Shown: piece by piece, positions 6,920-14,333 of the stretch
How the letters are laid out: each line of letters starts with the position of its first letter
Numbering within the stretch: position 1 is the first letter of the stretch
Assembly: GCA_016649895.1 (NCBI GenBank)
Contig: JAENWR010000027.1
Coordinates: 1 to 36,851 of the forward strand
Length of the DNA stretch: 36,851 nt
Direction of reading: 5' to 3'
DNA from: Acidimicrobiia bacterium
GTDB taxonomy: Bacteria; Actinomycetota; Acidimicrobiia; Acidimicrobiales; SKKL01
Notes under the pieces: model-generated
Told to the model about the DNA's origin: nothing
The model's input: the letters and a program-made list of their open reading frames with translations, nothing else
Databases searched by the model: none
Translations under genes and position numbers: made by a program

Positions 6920-8026
6920 TCAGCCACCCTCCAGCCGTCGGGCGCGACCTTCGAGGTAGCGGCGCTCGGGCAGGCTGGCGGTGCGCCGCGCGGCATCGAG
7001 GAAGGCGGCGCGAGCGGCAGCGGCATCGCCCATCCGCTCCAGCAGGTGGCCCCGCGTCGACGAGCGACGATGGCTGTCGGCGATCGTTCCGCCCGCCTCC
7101 AGTGCATCGAGTGCGTCGAGTCCCGCGCGCGGACCGTCGACCATGGCGACCGCCACGACGCGGTTGAGGCTCACCACCGGGTTCGGGACCACGCGCTCGA
7201 GCAGGTCGTAGAGCGCGAGGATCTGTGGCCAGTCGGTGTCGGCATCGGTGGCCGCCTCGGCGTGCACCGCGGCGATCGCCGCCTGCAGCTGGTAGGGGCC
7301 TATCGGGCCGTGAGGGAGGGCGGCGGTGATGAGCGCGATGCCCTCGTCGATCGCTCGACGGTTCCAGCGACCGCGGTCCTGGTCGGCCAGGGGGACCAGC
7401 TCGCCGTGCGGACCGGTGCGGGCGGCTCGACGGGCGTCGTTGAGCAACATCAGCGCCAGGAGCCCGGCGATCTCTGCGTCGTCGGGGCGTTCGGCGTGCA
7501 CCAGGCGGGTGAGGCGGATGGCCTCGTTGGCGAGATCCGTGCGCTGCAGTTGGTCGCCGGAGCTGGCCGCGTAGCCCTCGTTGAAGATCAGGTAGAGGAC
7601 GTGGAGGACGACCGGCAGGCGACTCGGATCGTTCGAGGGCGGCATGCCGAAGGGGATCGAAGTGGTGGTGATCTGGCGCTTCGCCCGCGAGATCCGTTGG
7701 GCCATCGTGGCCTCGGGGACGAGGAAAGCGCGGGCGATCTCGGCGGTGGTGAGGCCGCCCACCGCCCGCAGCGTGAGCGCCAGCTGCGACGCCGCCGAGA
7801 GGGCGGGATGGCAGCACAGGTGGAGCAGGTGGAGGGTCTCGTCTCGACCGGGGATCTGGGTGGCGATGTCGGCCTGGTCGTCGGGTCCGGGAACGACCGA
7901 CGAGTCGACCGGCGTGGCCGAGGCCGCCGCGTCCTCGCGGCGGCGGCGGGCGCGCTCGCTGCGGACCTGGTCGATGAGGCGCCGGTTGGCGACGGTGACG
8001 AGCCACGCCCTCGGATCGGCCGGGGT
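6920..8026 (-). pseudogene. ECF42-like sigma factor lacking its N-terminus
   Basis: The frame encodes an extracytoplasmic-function sigma factor with the long C-terminal extension (DUF6596, TPR-like) of the ECF42 group. Visible parts: the second half of sigma region 2 (DPRAWLVTVANRRLIDQVR), an acidic linker, region 4 (LTLRAVGGLTTAEIARAFL, VPEATMAQRISRAKRQ), and the extension (LHVLYLIFNEGYAA, LMLLNDARRAAR). Relatives I know begin about 45 residues earlier, with the -10-binding first half of region 2. That part is missing: directly upstream in the same frame is the TGA stop of the YCII gene. No ATG, GTG or TTG with a ribosome binding site precedes DPRAW; the first in-frame GTG (7760-7762) is already in region 4. 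It is either a pseudogene after a deletion or is made by reading through the TGA as a YCII-sigma fusion. Confidence 0.7.
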
Positions 8027-8389
8027 TCACGTCTCGGGGACGCCTCCATGGGGGATCGCACGGATCTCGACGCTCGTGAAGCGCGATGCCGGGTTCAGCG
8101 CGGCGATCTCGAGCGCCCGGTCGAGGCTGTCGACATCGAGGATCGAGAAGCTCCCGAGGTACTCCTTGGTCTCGATGTAGGGCCCATCGGTGACGACCGG
8201 GGCGCCGGCGACGATGCGGACGCAGCGGGCGTTGGCCTGGTCGTCGACGCCGTAGCCGCCGACCAGCTCGCCCGAGGCGAAGAGCACCTGGTTGAGCGCG
8301 TCGGTCTCGGCCACGATCTCCTGCATCTCCTTGGGATCGAACGACGTCCAGAGCTCGTCGTTGCCGTAGATGAGCAGCATGTACTTCAC
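8027..8389 (-). CDS. YCII-related (DGPF domain) protein
   Basis: A 120-residue ferredoxin-like-fold protein: KYMLLIYGNDELW at the start, a central GELVGGYGVDDQANA, and the family hallmark DGPYIETKEYLGSFSILD. Proteins of this family are regularly encoded beside ECF41/ECF42 sigma factors and are thought to be enzymes or ligand sensors linked to them. The GTG at 8387-8389 has AGGAGG at 8-nt spacing, so that start is well supported. Its TGA stop is followed in the same frame by the truncated sigma factor, which normally would be a separate overlapping gene. Confidence 0.87.
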   Translation of the reverse strand: MKYMLLIYGNDELWTSFDPKEMQEIVAETDALNQVLFASGELVGGYGVDDQANARCVRIVAGAPVVTDGPYIETKEYLGSFSILDVDSLDRALEIAALNPASRFTSVEIRAIPHGGVPET

Positions 8390-8495
8390 GGTTGCGTCCT
8401 CCTGTGGTGGGTGGAAACGGTGACCCGGTGGTCGCCAATCACATCGAGGTCGGAGCCGATCGCCTCGTCTCGACATCGAACGTCGAGATCTGCTC

Positions 8496-9137
8496 TCAGC
8501 CGGTGACGAGCCAGCCGACGAGGCCGGCCTGGCCCAGGTGGTAGGTGACCATCACCGCCAGCGGCCCGAGCTTCCTCGGCTCGACGAAGCGGTTCCACGC
8601 CAGGGTGGCATCCGAGGCATAGAAGAGGAGCGCGCCGACGATGGCCAGTGCAGCGGCGGTGCCGAACGCGCTCACGACCATCGCCGAGATCACCACCAGG
8701 TAGGCGACGACCGGACCTGCCAGGTTCGCGTTCGAGCCCGCGCCCACCCTGGCGACGATGCGTCGGCCGATGGTGACGCCGCACGCGATCACGACCGCCC
8801 CACTGACGGCGCTCCACGCAAGCGAGCGCGGCGCCTGCTGGAGCGCCACGACGTAGGCGACGTGTCCCAGCAGGAACGACACGAGCCCGGCGATGAACCA
8901 CCGCTCGGCGAGCATGAGGAAGACATCGCCGGCGAGCGACAGGACGAGCCCGGCCACCATCCAGGTGCGGATGGCGGGATCGAACGGGTCGAGCGCGATC
9001 GCCACGCCGATGAGCGCGACGAGGGTGCCGGGCTTGGCGATGTGGCGGACCGACGGCCGACGGTTCCACACCGCCCACCAGTCGACGAGCGCGAGCGTCG
9101 CGGCAGCGGCGAGGAGCACCCAGGCGTCAGAGGTCAT
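8496..9137 (-). CDS. YhhN family membrane protein (lysoplasmalogenase-like)
   Basis: A 213-residue, very hydrophobic protein with about seven to eight transmembrane helices. Typical family features are an early HIAKPGT segment, LSLAGDVFLML, the RWFIAGLVSFLLGHVAYVVA stretch and the later LFYASDATLAWNRF. Animal homologues (TMEM86) hydrolyse the vinyl-ether bond of lysoplasmalogens; the bacterial function is less clear. The conserved Asp residues in AGDVFLM and SDATLAW sit inside predicted helices, as in the family. The ATG at 9135-9137 gives a normal length. It lies 49 nt downstream of the ankyrin gene on the same strand and may be co-transcribed with it. Confidence 0.85.
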   Translation of the reverse strand: MTSDAWVLLAAAATLALVDWWAVWNRRPSVRHIAKPGTLVALIGVAIALDPFDPAIRTWMVAGLVLSLAGDVFLMLAERWFIAGLVSFLLGHVAYVVALQQAPRSLAWSAVSGAVVIACGVTIGRRIVARVGAGSNANLAGPVVAYLVVISAMVVSAFGTAAALAIVGALLFYASDATLAWNRFVEPRKLGPLAVMVTYHLGQAGLVGWLVTG

Positions 9138-9186
9138 CGGGCGAGTATGTCGTGTGGCGACGGCGGCAGGCGGGTCGTACGGCGGC

Positions 9187-10404
9187 TCAGCCAGTGAGCG
9201 GCTCGAGGATAGCGGCCGCCTCGTCGTGCCCGTTGTGGCGGGCCCAGCCGAGGGCCGGGGCATCGAACGCGCGGTCGTGCAGGTTCGGGTCGGCACCGAG
9301 GGTGAGGAGCAACCGCACGATCTCGATGTTCCCGGTGGACGCTGCCTCGTGCAGCGCGGCGATGCGACCGAGGGCGTTCACGTCGAACCCGAGCGAGACC
9401 ATCAGCTGAATGGCAGCCGTGTTGCCCGCCTCGGCCGCCACCACCATCGGTGCGTGCGTGCTCTGCACCCGCTCGACCATGCCCCTCTCGGCCGCCCACT
9501 GGAGCTGCATGGCGAGCATGGCGGGGATCGACTCGGCTGCCGCTGGCATGCGGGCCCGCCACGGGCCGCCGTCGCCCTGGCCGAGGCCGTGGGCGAACAG
9601 CAGCTCGAAGTGGTCGTCGGACGGATCGAACATCCGGTTGTAGAGCGCCTGGTTGTCGTTCGGGTCGGCGCCCGCCTCGAGCAGCAACCGGGCGAGGGCA
9701 TGGCCGTCGGGGTGTGGCGGCTGGTTGACGGCATCTTCACCGCCGCCGAGCGCTCCGGTGAGGGCGGTGAATGGGCTCGGCAGGCCTTCCCACAGGTAGC
9801 CGGCGTTCGGGTCGGCACCGTGGTCGACGAGCACTCGCGCCGCGTCGAGCGTGGAGCGGCCGTCGAGCGGCACACGCGAGTAGGCCGCGTAGAGCAGAGG
9901 TGCCCACCGCTGCGGACCACCCTCGCGGTCGACCAGGTCGGGTTCGTCGGCCAGGGACTCGGCCAGTGCATCGGCCGCGCCGGCGGTGGCCATCGCCCAG
10001 ATGTTCGCGGTCGCGATCGACGGGTGCTCGTCGAGCAGCGCGCGTGCCTGGGCCCACCTGGAGGGTGAATCCGACGAGCCGTAGGTGAGGCAGGCGAGGT
10101 TCAAGAAACGGGCGACCAGATCGTCGTCCTCGACGTCCATTTCGTGGGGCGAGCGGGCATGGGCCTCGACCACAGCGAGGTGCTCCCGCAGGCGGTTCCA
10201 GCTGGGGAACCCGTACCGGCGGGCCACCACGAGTTGGGCGTCGGTGAGCTTCAACCCGGAGAGAGCGACATCTCGATCGGGATGGTGCTCGGCGACGAGC
10301 GCCACCGCATCGGGCTCACCCGATCGGACTCCACGCTGGAGGTCGCGGGCCTCGTTGCGCAGGTGCTCGAGGCTGGGGTTGGACGGCAGGCGTCGCGCGG
10401 GCAT
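9187..10404 (-). CDS. Ankyrin repeat protein
   Basis: A 405-residue cytoplasmic protein. The N-terminal 100 residues (SLEHLRNEARDLQRGV, LTDAQLVVARRYGFPSW) form a helical region common in actinobacterial ankyrin proteins. The repeats follow: LLYAAYSRVPLDGRSTLDAA with VLVDHGADPNAGYL, then ALARLLLEAGADPNDN, then MVVAAEAGNTAAIQLMVSLG with FDVNALG, and ALHEAASTGNIEIVRLL with LTLGADPNLHD. They probably mediate protein-protein contacts, and no enzymatic domain is seen. The ATG at 10402-10404 has AGGAG just upstream. The middle of the protein (DDHFELLFAHGLGQGDGGPW) departs from the ankyrin consensus and probably forms a longer loop. Confidence 0.88.
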   Translation of the reverse strand: MPARRLPSNPSLEHLRNEARDLQRGVRSGEPDAVALVAEHHPDRDVALSGLKLTDAQLVVARRYGFPSWNRLREHLAVVEAHARSPHEMDVEDDDLVARFLNLACLTYGSSDSPSRWAQARALLDEHPSIATANIWAMATAGAADALAESLADEPDLVDREGGPQRWAPLLYAAYSRVPLDGRSTLDAARVLVDHGADPNAGYLWEGLPSPFTALTGALGGGEDAVNQPPHPDGHALARLLLEAGADPNDNQALYNRMFDPSDDHFELLFAHGLGQGDGGPWRARMPAAAESIPAMLAMQLQWAAERGMVERVQSTHAPMVVAAEAGNTAAIQLMVSLGFDVNALGRIAALHEAASTGNIEIVRLLLTLGADPNLHDRAFDAPALGWARHNGHDEAAAILEPLTG

Positions 10405-10746
10405 GGGGCTCCTCTCGGTGGTGCCTGTGTCCGCACGTTCAGGCCAAGAAGAGTTCGGGCTGCACGCTGCTGATCTCCAGGTGGGCTCTGCCCTCTCCGC
10501 GGACCGGAGGCTCCCTGTGCGCCTGGGGCGAACGGTAACACCGGGGATCCGTCGGCTCAACGAGTCCGATGCCGATCGCCGTCGATGAGCCCCCGATGGG
10601 GGCCACGATCGTACCCAAGGCCGTTTCGCCTCACGGTGCGCCCTGGGCGTGGCGTTCCGAGGTTCTCGCACAGGGCACTCGCCCACGCTCGGATGGTGAC
10701 CGCCAGAGTACGGTTCCGCCATCGACGCGAGCACCACGAGTTCACG
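10405..10746. other. Divergent intergenic region without a gene
   Basis: These 342 nt separate the ankyrin gene from the GAF-SpoIIE gene. No convincing reading frame, strong dyad or known RNA was found. Promoters for both genes must lie here, but I could not pick out reliable -35/-10 pairs. Confidence 0.5.
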
Positions 10747-12585
10747 ATGAGCACTGACCCTCCCGCCAAGCCGTCCGGCGTACATGCACCGACGGCCCGT
10801 TCGGCGATCGACCTCCGGATCGCTGCCGGCGCCGAGAGGTTCCGGCGCCTGCAACGCGTCACGTTCGGCCTTGCCGAAGCGGTCACCCTCGGCGACGTCC
10901 TCGACCTGATGGTGGGTGACGGCGTCGAGGTCGCGGGTGCCTCGGCCGGCAGCGTGTGCCTGGTCGATCTCGGGGGCGAGGGGGCCCGCGTGGTCCGGTC
11001 GCTCGGCTACTCGCCCCACGATCTCAGCCGCGCCGTCGAGATCCTCCTCGATGACGACTCGCCGTTCGCCACCTGCATCCGGTCGGGGGAACACGTCATC
11101 GATGCCCGACCCGACGACGACCAGTGGGACCTCTACATCCCGATCACGGTGCGGGGCGAGGTGATCGGCGTCCTCGGGCTCACGTTCGTCGAGGCCCAGC
11201 CGTTCGACGACGAGCAGCTCGAGTTCCTCGTGGCTGCCGCCCGCCACTGCGGCGCCGCCATCGAACGGTCGCGTCTCGTCGACGCCGAGCATCAGGCGCG
11301 TCGCGACGCCGATGTGGCCCGGCGCGAGGCCGAGCGGGTGCGCGACCACCTGGCGTTGCTCATCTCGGTGGCCCGCTCCGTCGCCACCAGCCTCGAGCCC
11401 GACGAGGTGCTCCAGAGCGTGCTCGACCTGGCGGTGCCCCGTGTGGCCGATGCTGCAATGGCCTACCTGCCCACCGATGAGGGGCTGCGCCGGGTGGCCA
11501 TCGCCCACCGCGATCCCGCGGCCCTGGAGCTCGGCCGCCAATGGGTGCTCGGCACCCACACGCCCCTCGACGACGACAGCCCGGCGGCGCGCTGCTTCCG
11601 CACCGGTGAGGTCCAGATCCGGCGCGACCTCGACCGTGCCGATCTGTCACGTGCGCCGACGTACGTGCGCCGCACCGTCACCAACTTCGGGTTGCAGTCG
11701 TGGCTTGCCGTGCCCGTCCAGGCGGGGCGCCAGGTGCTGGGCGTCATCGTCCTCGCGTTCAACGACCCCGACCACCTCGACGCCGAGGAGAGCGACACGG
11801 TGGCGCTCACCATCGAGATCGCCAACCGGACCGCAGCAGCGCTCGTCAACGCCAGCCTGTTCCAGCGCCAGCGCCTCGTGGCGCTGTCCCTCCAGCAGAC
11901 GGTCCTCCCCCCGGCCATGCCCGAGGTCGACGGCATCGAGCTGGCCGCCCGCTACCTGCCCGCCGAGGCCGACACCGACGTCGGCGGCGACTGGTACGAC
12001 GCGTTCGTGCTCGCCGACGGGCGCATCGGTCTCACCATCGGCGACGTCACCGGTCACGGCCTGGCGGTTGGCGCCACGATGGGTCAGCTCCGCAACGCCC
12101 TGCGGGCCTACGCCATCGACGGGGCAGCACCGGGACAGGTGCTGCACGACCTCAACCGCCTCCTCACCCTCACCACCGAGGACGAGTTCGCGTCGGTCAT
12201 CTACGCGGTCGTCGACCCCGCCACGGGCGCGTTCACCTGGGCATCGGCAGGTCACCCGCCCATGCTGCGCATCACCCCCGACGCCATCCACGTGCTCGAC
12301 GAGCCGCACGGCATGATCCTCGGGGCCGACGCCACGCAGCCGTGCCCCGAGGGCCAGATGGTGCTCGGTCCCGGCGAGGCGGTGCTGCTCTACACCGACG
12401 GGCTCGTCGAGCGGCGCGACGTGCACCTCGACGAATCGATCGCCGCGCTCGCGGCACGGTTGTGGGGTACCTCGATGACGGCCGAGAACCTCTGCGACGT
12501 GGCGGTGCAGCCGCTGCTCGGCTCCGGGCTCCGGCTCGACGACGTGTGCGTGGTGGCGGTGCGGCGCACAGCCACCGCCAGCTGA
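10747..12585 (+). CDS. GAF-GAF-SpoIIE (RsbU-like) serine phosphatase
   Basis: A 612-residue signalling phosphatase of the PP2C-like SpoIIE/RsbU family, which dephosphorylates anti-sigma-factor antagonists. Two GAF domains occupy about residues 30-170 and 205-370 and are joined by an Arg/Glu-rich helical linker (HQARRDADVARREAERVRD). The phosphatase domain (about 375-610) has all main motifs: VGGDWYD with metal-binding Asp415 and Asp418, IGDVTGHG, ASAGHPP, LLYTDGLVE and LDDVCVVAV. No kinase or STAS partner is adjacent, so the target is unknown. The GAF ligands (cyclic nucleotides, haem, small molecules) cannot be told. The ATG at 10747 was chosen because the product then starts with a normal polar tail; a weak GAG precedes it. 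It is convergent with the next gene. Confidence 0.9.
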   Translation: MSTDPPAKPSGVHAPTARSAIDLRIAAGAERFRRLQRVTFGLAEAVTLGDVLDLMVGDGVEVAGASAGSVCLVDLGGEGARVVRSLGYSPHDLSRAVEILLDDDSPFATCIRSGEHVIDARPDDDQWDLYIPITVRGEVIGVLGLTFVEAQPFDDEQLEFLVAAARHCGAAIERSRLVDAEHQARRDADVARREAERVRDHLALLISVARSVATSLEPDEVLQSVLDLAVPRVADAAMAYLPTDEGLRRVAIAHRDPAALELGRQWVLGTHTPLDDDSPAARCFRTGEVQIRRDLDRADLSRAPTYVRRTVTNFGLQSWLAVPVQAGRQVLGVIVLAFNDPDHLDAEESDTVALTIEIANRTAAALVNASLFQRQRLVALSLQQTVLPPAMPEVDGIELAARYLPAEADTDVGGDWYDAFVLADGRIGLTIGDVTGHGLAVGATMGQLRNALRAYAIDGAAPGQVLHDLNRLLTLTTEDEFASVIYAVVDPATGAFTWASAGHPPMLRITPDAIHVLDEPHGMILGADATQPCPEGQMVLGPGEAVLLYTDGLVERRDVHLDESIAALAARLWGTSMTAENLCDVAVQPLLGSGLRLDDVCVVAVRRTATAS

Positions 12586-12600
12586 TGGACCGGGGTGCGG

Positions 12601-13857
12601 TCAGGCCCCGTGGGCGTGATCGCACCACCGCTCTTCGCCCGCGGCGATGGCGCCGCCGCCAACACCCTCGAGGGCGGCGAACGGGCCGCAATCGTGGGGG
12701 ACGATCCACACGTGGATCATGGCGTTCTCATTGCCGGGCCGGAGACCTTCCCGGCACTCGCCGCCGGGGGTGCGCAGGCCCGCCACCTTCGGCGCCACCG
12801 GGTCGAGCGTGTAGCAGAGGTTGTCGTGGATGTGCCACTGGGTGAGCTCGCCGCCGAGCTCGGGCACGTCGTCGAGTGTGTAGCTGTCGGGCAGCATGAA
12901 CATGGCAGCCACGAGCCGCTTCTGGCCGTTGCGCACCTGGAAGACGAGCGACTCGGGCGCGTCGGGGTCGAGGATCACGTCGTCGTTGATCGAGCCCCAG
13001 TTGACGTAGTGCTCGTAGCCCGTGGCACCGTCGCCGATCGAGTGGTAGCCGGCCGCTTCGGCGACGGCCGGATCGGCGAACTGCGGGAGGCGGAGGAGCG
13101 TGACCGCGATGAGGTTCTCGGCTGCTGCCTGCTGCTGCGGGGTGACGCCGTCGACGCCGCTGAGGTTGATGGGCATCGCGGGGTCATACGGCTGGGGAGG
13201 CACCGCCGGGGTGCCGTGATCGCCGTGGTCGCCGGTGCCCATCCCGATCTGCTCGGGATGGTCGTCGCCCTCGGCGTGCTCTTCGCCGTCGGCGTGGTCG
13301 GCGCCCGCCGCGGCGTCGTCGTGGCCGTGCCCCTCGCCATCGCCGTGGGAGTGGGTACCGGCGAGCAGCATGCCCGGGAGGGCGGCTCCGAGCGCCACGA
13401 CGACGAACGCCGTCGACAGGGTGGCGGGAGCCGGCGCACCCAACATGGCGAGCACGCTGGCGGCAAGGGCCACGAGGGCGAGGAAGGCGGCGAGCCCATC
13501 TGACCACTGCACGGCCTCGGTCTGAGCCATCCCCTCGATGAAGCCGATGCCCACCATCTTCGCGGCCGCCCAGCCACCGAGGGCGACGATGGCCAGCCCC
13601 GCGCCGGCGGCCGCCATCAGCCGGCTCGGTCGCACCAGGGCGACGACACCCCACGCGATCTGCTGGGCCCCGAGGACCGAGAACGCCCACATCGCCTGGC
13701 GGCTCTCGCTGTGCGCGCCGGCCGCCACCGCGTGGATGGCGCCCGCGGCGATGGAGGCGATGGCCGCTCCGGCCAGAAGACCGTGCTCGGTCCGCGCGTC
13801 GTTCCCCGGACGAGCGGCGTTCCCTGGAACCAGCGCGTCGTTCCCTGCAACCAGCAT
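12601..13857 (-). CDS. Membrane protein with a His/Asp-rich linker and conserved C-terminal domain
   Basis: A 418-residue protein of unknown function. Five hydrophobic helices occupy about residues 24-166. They are followed by a striking linker (about 168-215) packed with His, Asp and Glu (THSHGDGEGHGHDD, EEHAEGDDHPEQ) that looks able to bind metal ions such as zinc, nickel or copper. The C-terminal domain (about 230-418) is soluble, with QWHIHDNLCYTLD and MIHVWIVPHDCGPFAAL as its most distinctive parts; the His and Cys residues there could also be metal ligands. Two ATGs are close together: the second (13855-13857) has GAGGGGGG at proper spacing and was chosen over 13861-13863. The first 22 residues contain near-repeats of GNDA/GNAA, matching small direct repeats in the DNA. 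Confidence 0.75.
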   Translation of the reverse strand: MLVAGNDALVPGNAARPGNDARTEHGLLAGAAIASIAAGAIHAVAAGAHSESRQAMWAFSVLGAQQIAWGVVALVRPSRLMAAAGAGLAIVALGGWAAAKMVGIGFIEGMAQTEAVQWSDGLAAFLALVALAASVLAMLGAPAPATLSTAFVVVALGAALPGMLLAGTHSHGDGEGHGHDDAAAGADHADGEEHAEGDDHPEQIGMGTGDHGDHGTPAVPPQPYDPAMPINLSGVDGVTPQQQAAAENLIAVTLLRLPQFADPAVAEAAGYHSIGDGATGYEHYVNWGSINDDVILDPDAPESLVFQVRNGQKRLVAAMFMLPDSYTLDDVPELGGELTQWHIHDNLCYTLDPVAPKVAGLRTPGGECREGLRPGNENAMIHVWIVPHDCGPFAALEGVGGGAIAAGEERWCDHAHGA

Positions 13858-13966
13858 GGTCATCCCCCCTCGGAACCGGTCGGTGCGCACAGCGTACGCC
13901 GATGCGGCTACTGACAGTCGTCCCCGCTCCTGTGTCGCGGCGTCGACGACCTGCGAGGCTCGTCGG

Positions 13967-14224
13967 ATGCGCCGCTCGATCGACGATCACCCGTTCCACC
14001 CCGACGACCTCCCGGAGGGCGCCGAGGATGCGTCGCCCCTGTCGTGGGCAGTCGCCATCAGCGACGACTACGACGACAGCGAGCCCCGGGTGGTGCTCAC
14101 CGTCGAGGAGGTGGGTCGGCCCGGTGCCGGGCTGGTGTTCCACATGGCGCCCGAACACGCCCGGCGCCTCCGCGTGGCACTGCGCGACGGCCTCGTCGAG
14201 ATCGGCGCCGACCCCGGATCCTGA
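13967..14224 (+). CDS. Hypothetical protein (85 aa)
   Basis: A small acidic soluble protein starting MRRSIDDHPFHPDDLPEG. It ends in a strand-helix module (LVFHMAPEHARRLRVALRDG) resembling the C-terminal half of several short uncharacterised actinobacterial proteins. No active site or membrane segment is visible. GAGG about 9 nt before the ATG gives a plausible start. It is divergent from the His-rich membrane protein and lies 109 nt before the sulfite reductase on the same strand; the operator-like dyad in that gap suggests separate transcription. Confidence 0.6.
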   Translation: MRRSIDDHPFHPDDLPEGAEDASPLSWAVAISDDYDDSEPRVVLTVEEVGRPGAGLVFHMAPEHARRLRVALRDGLVEIGADPGS

Positions 14225-14267
14225 CTCCGGATGCCGGCCGTCGCCGGTTGCACACGAGGTTCAGGGG

Positions 14268-14309
14268 TTGCGCGATCTGGCTCAGCGCCTAAAGTAGACC
14301 TGTCAGGTC
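14268..14309 (+). promoter_or_regulatory. Promoter and operator of the sulfite reductase gene
   Basis: TTGCGC (14268-14273) and TAAAGT (14290-14295), 16 nt apart, can serve as -35 and -10. Immediately downstream GACCTG-T-CAGGTC (14297-14309) is a perfect 13-nt palindrome covering the predicted transcription start, the usual place for a repressor site. A sulfur- or redox-responsive regulator such as an Rrf2-family protein is a reasonable guess, but no such gene is nearby. Confidence 0.45.
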
Positions 14310-14333
14310 GGAATTCACCGGGGGAGCCCCACC

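Noticed and set aside
6618..8438. 606-aa Arg/Pro-rich frame on the minus strand
   Set aside because: Shadow of the sigma factor and DinB-like genes, low-complexity composition.
10405..10746. Possible small RNA or gene in the divergent gap
   Set aside because: Only a 5-bp hairpin (CTCCG/CGGAG) was visible, with no terminator or ribosome binding site.
13800..13860. Short direct repeats of CGTTCCC at the start of the membrane protein gene as a CRISPR-like or regulatory array
   Set aside because: Only two or three imperfect units, in a coding region; it explains the GNDA/GNAA peptide repeats.
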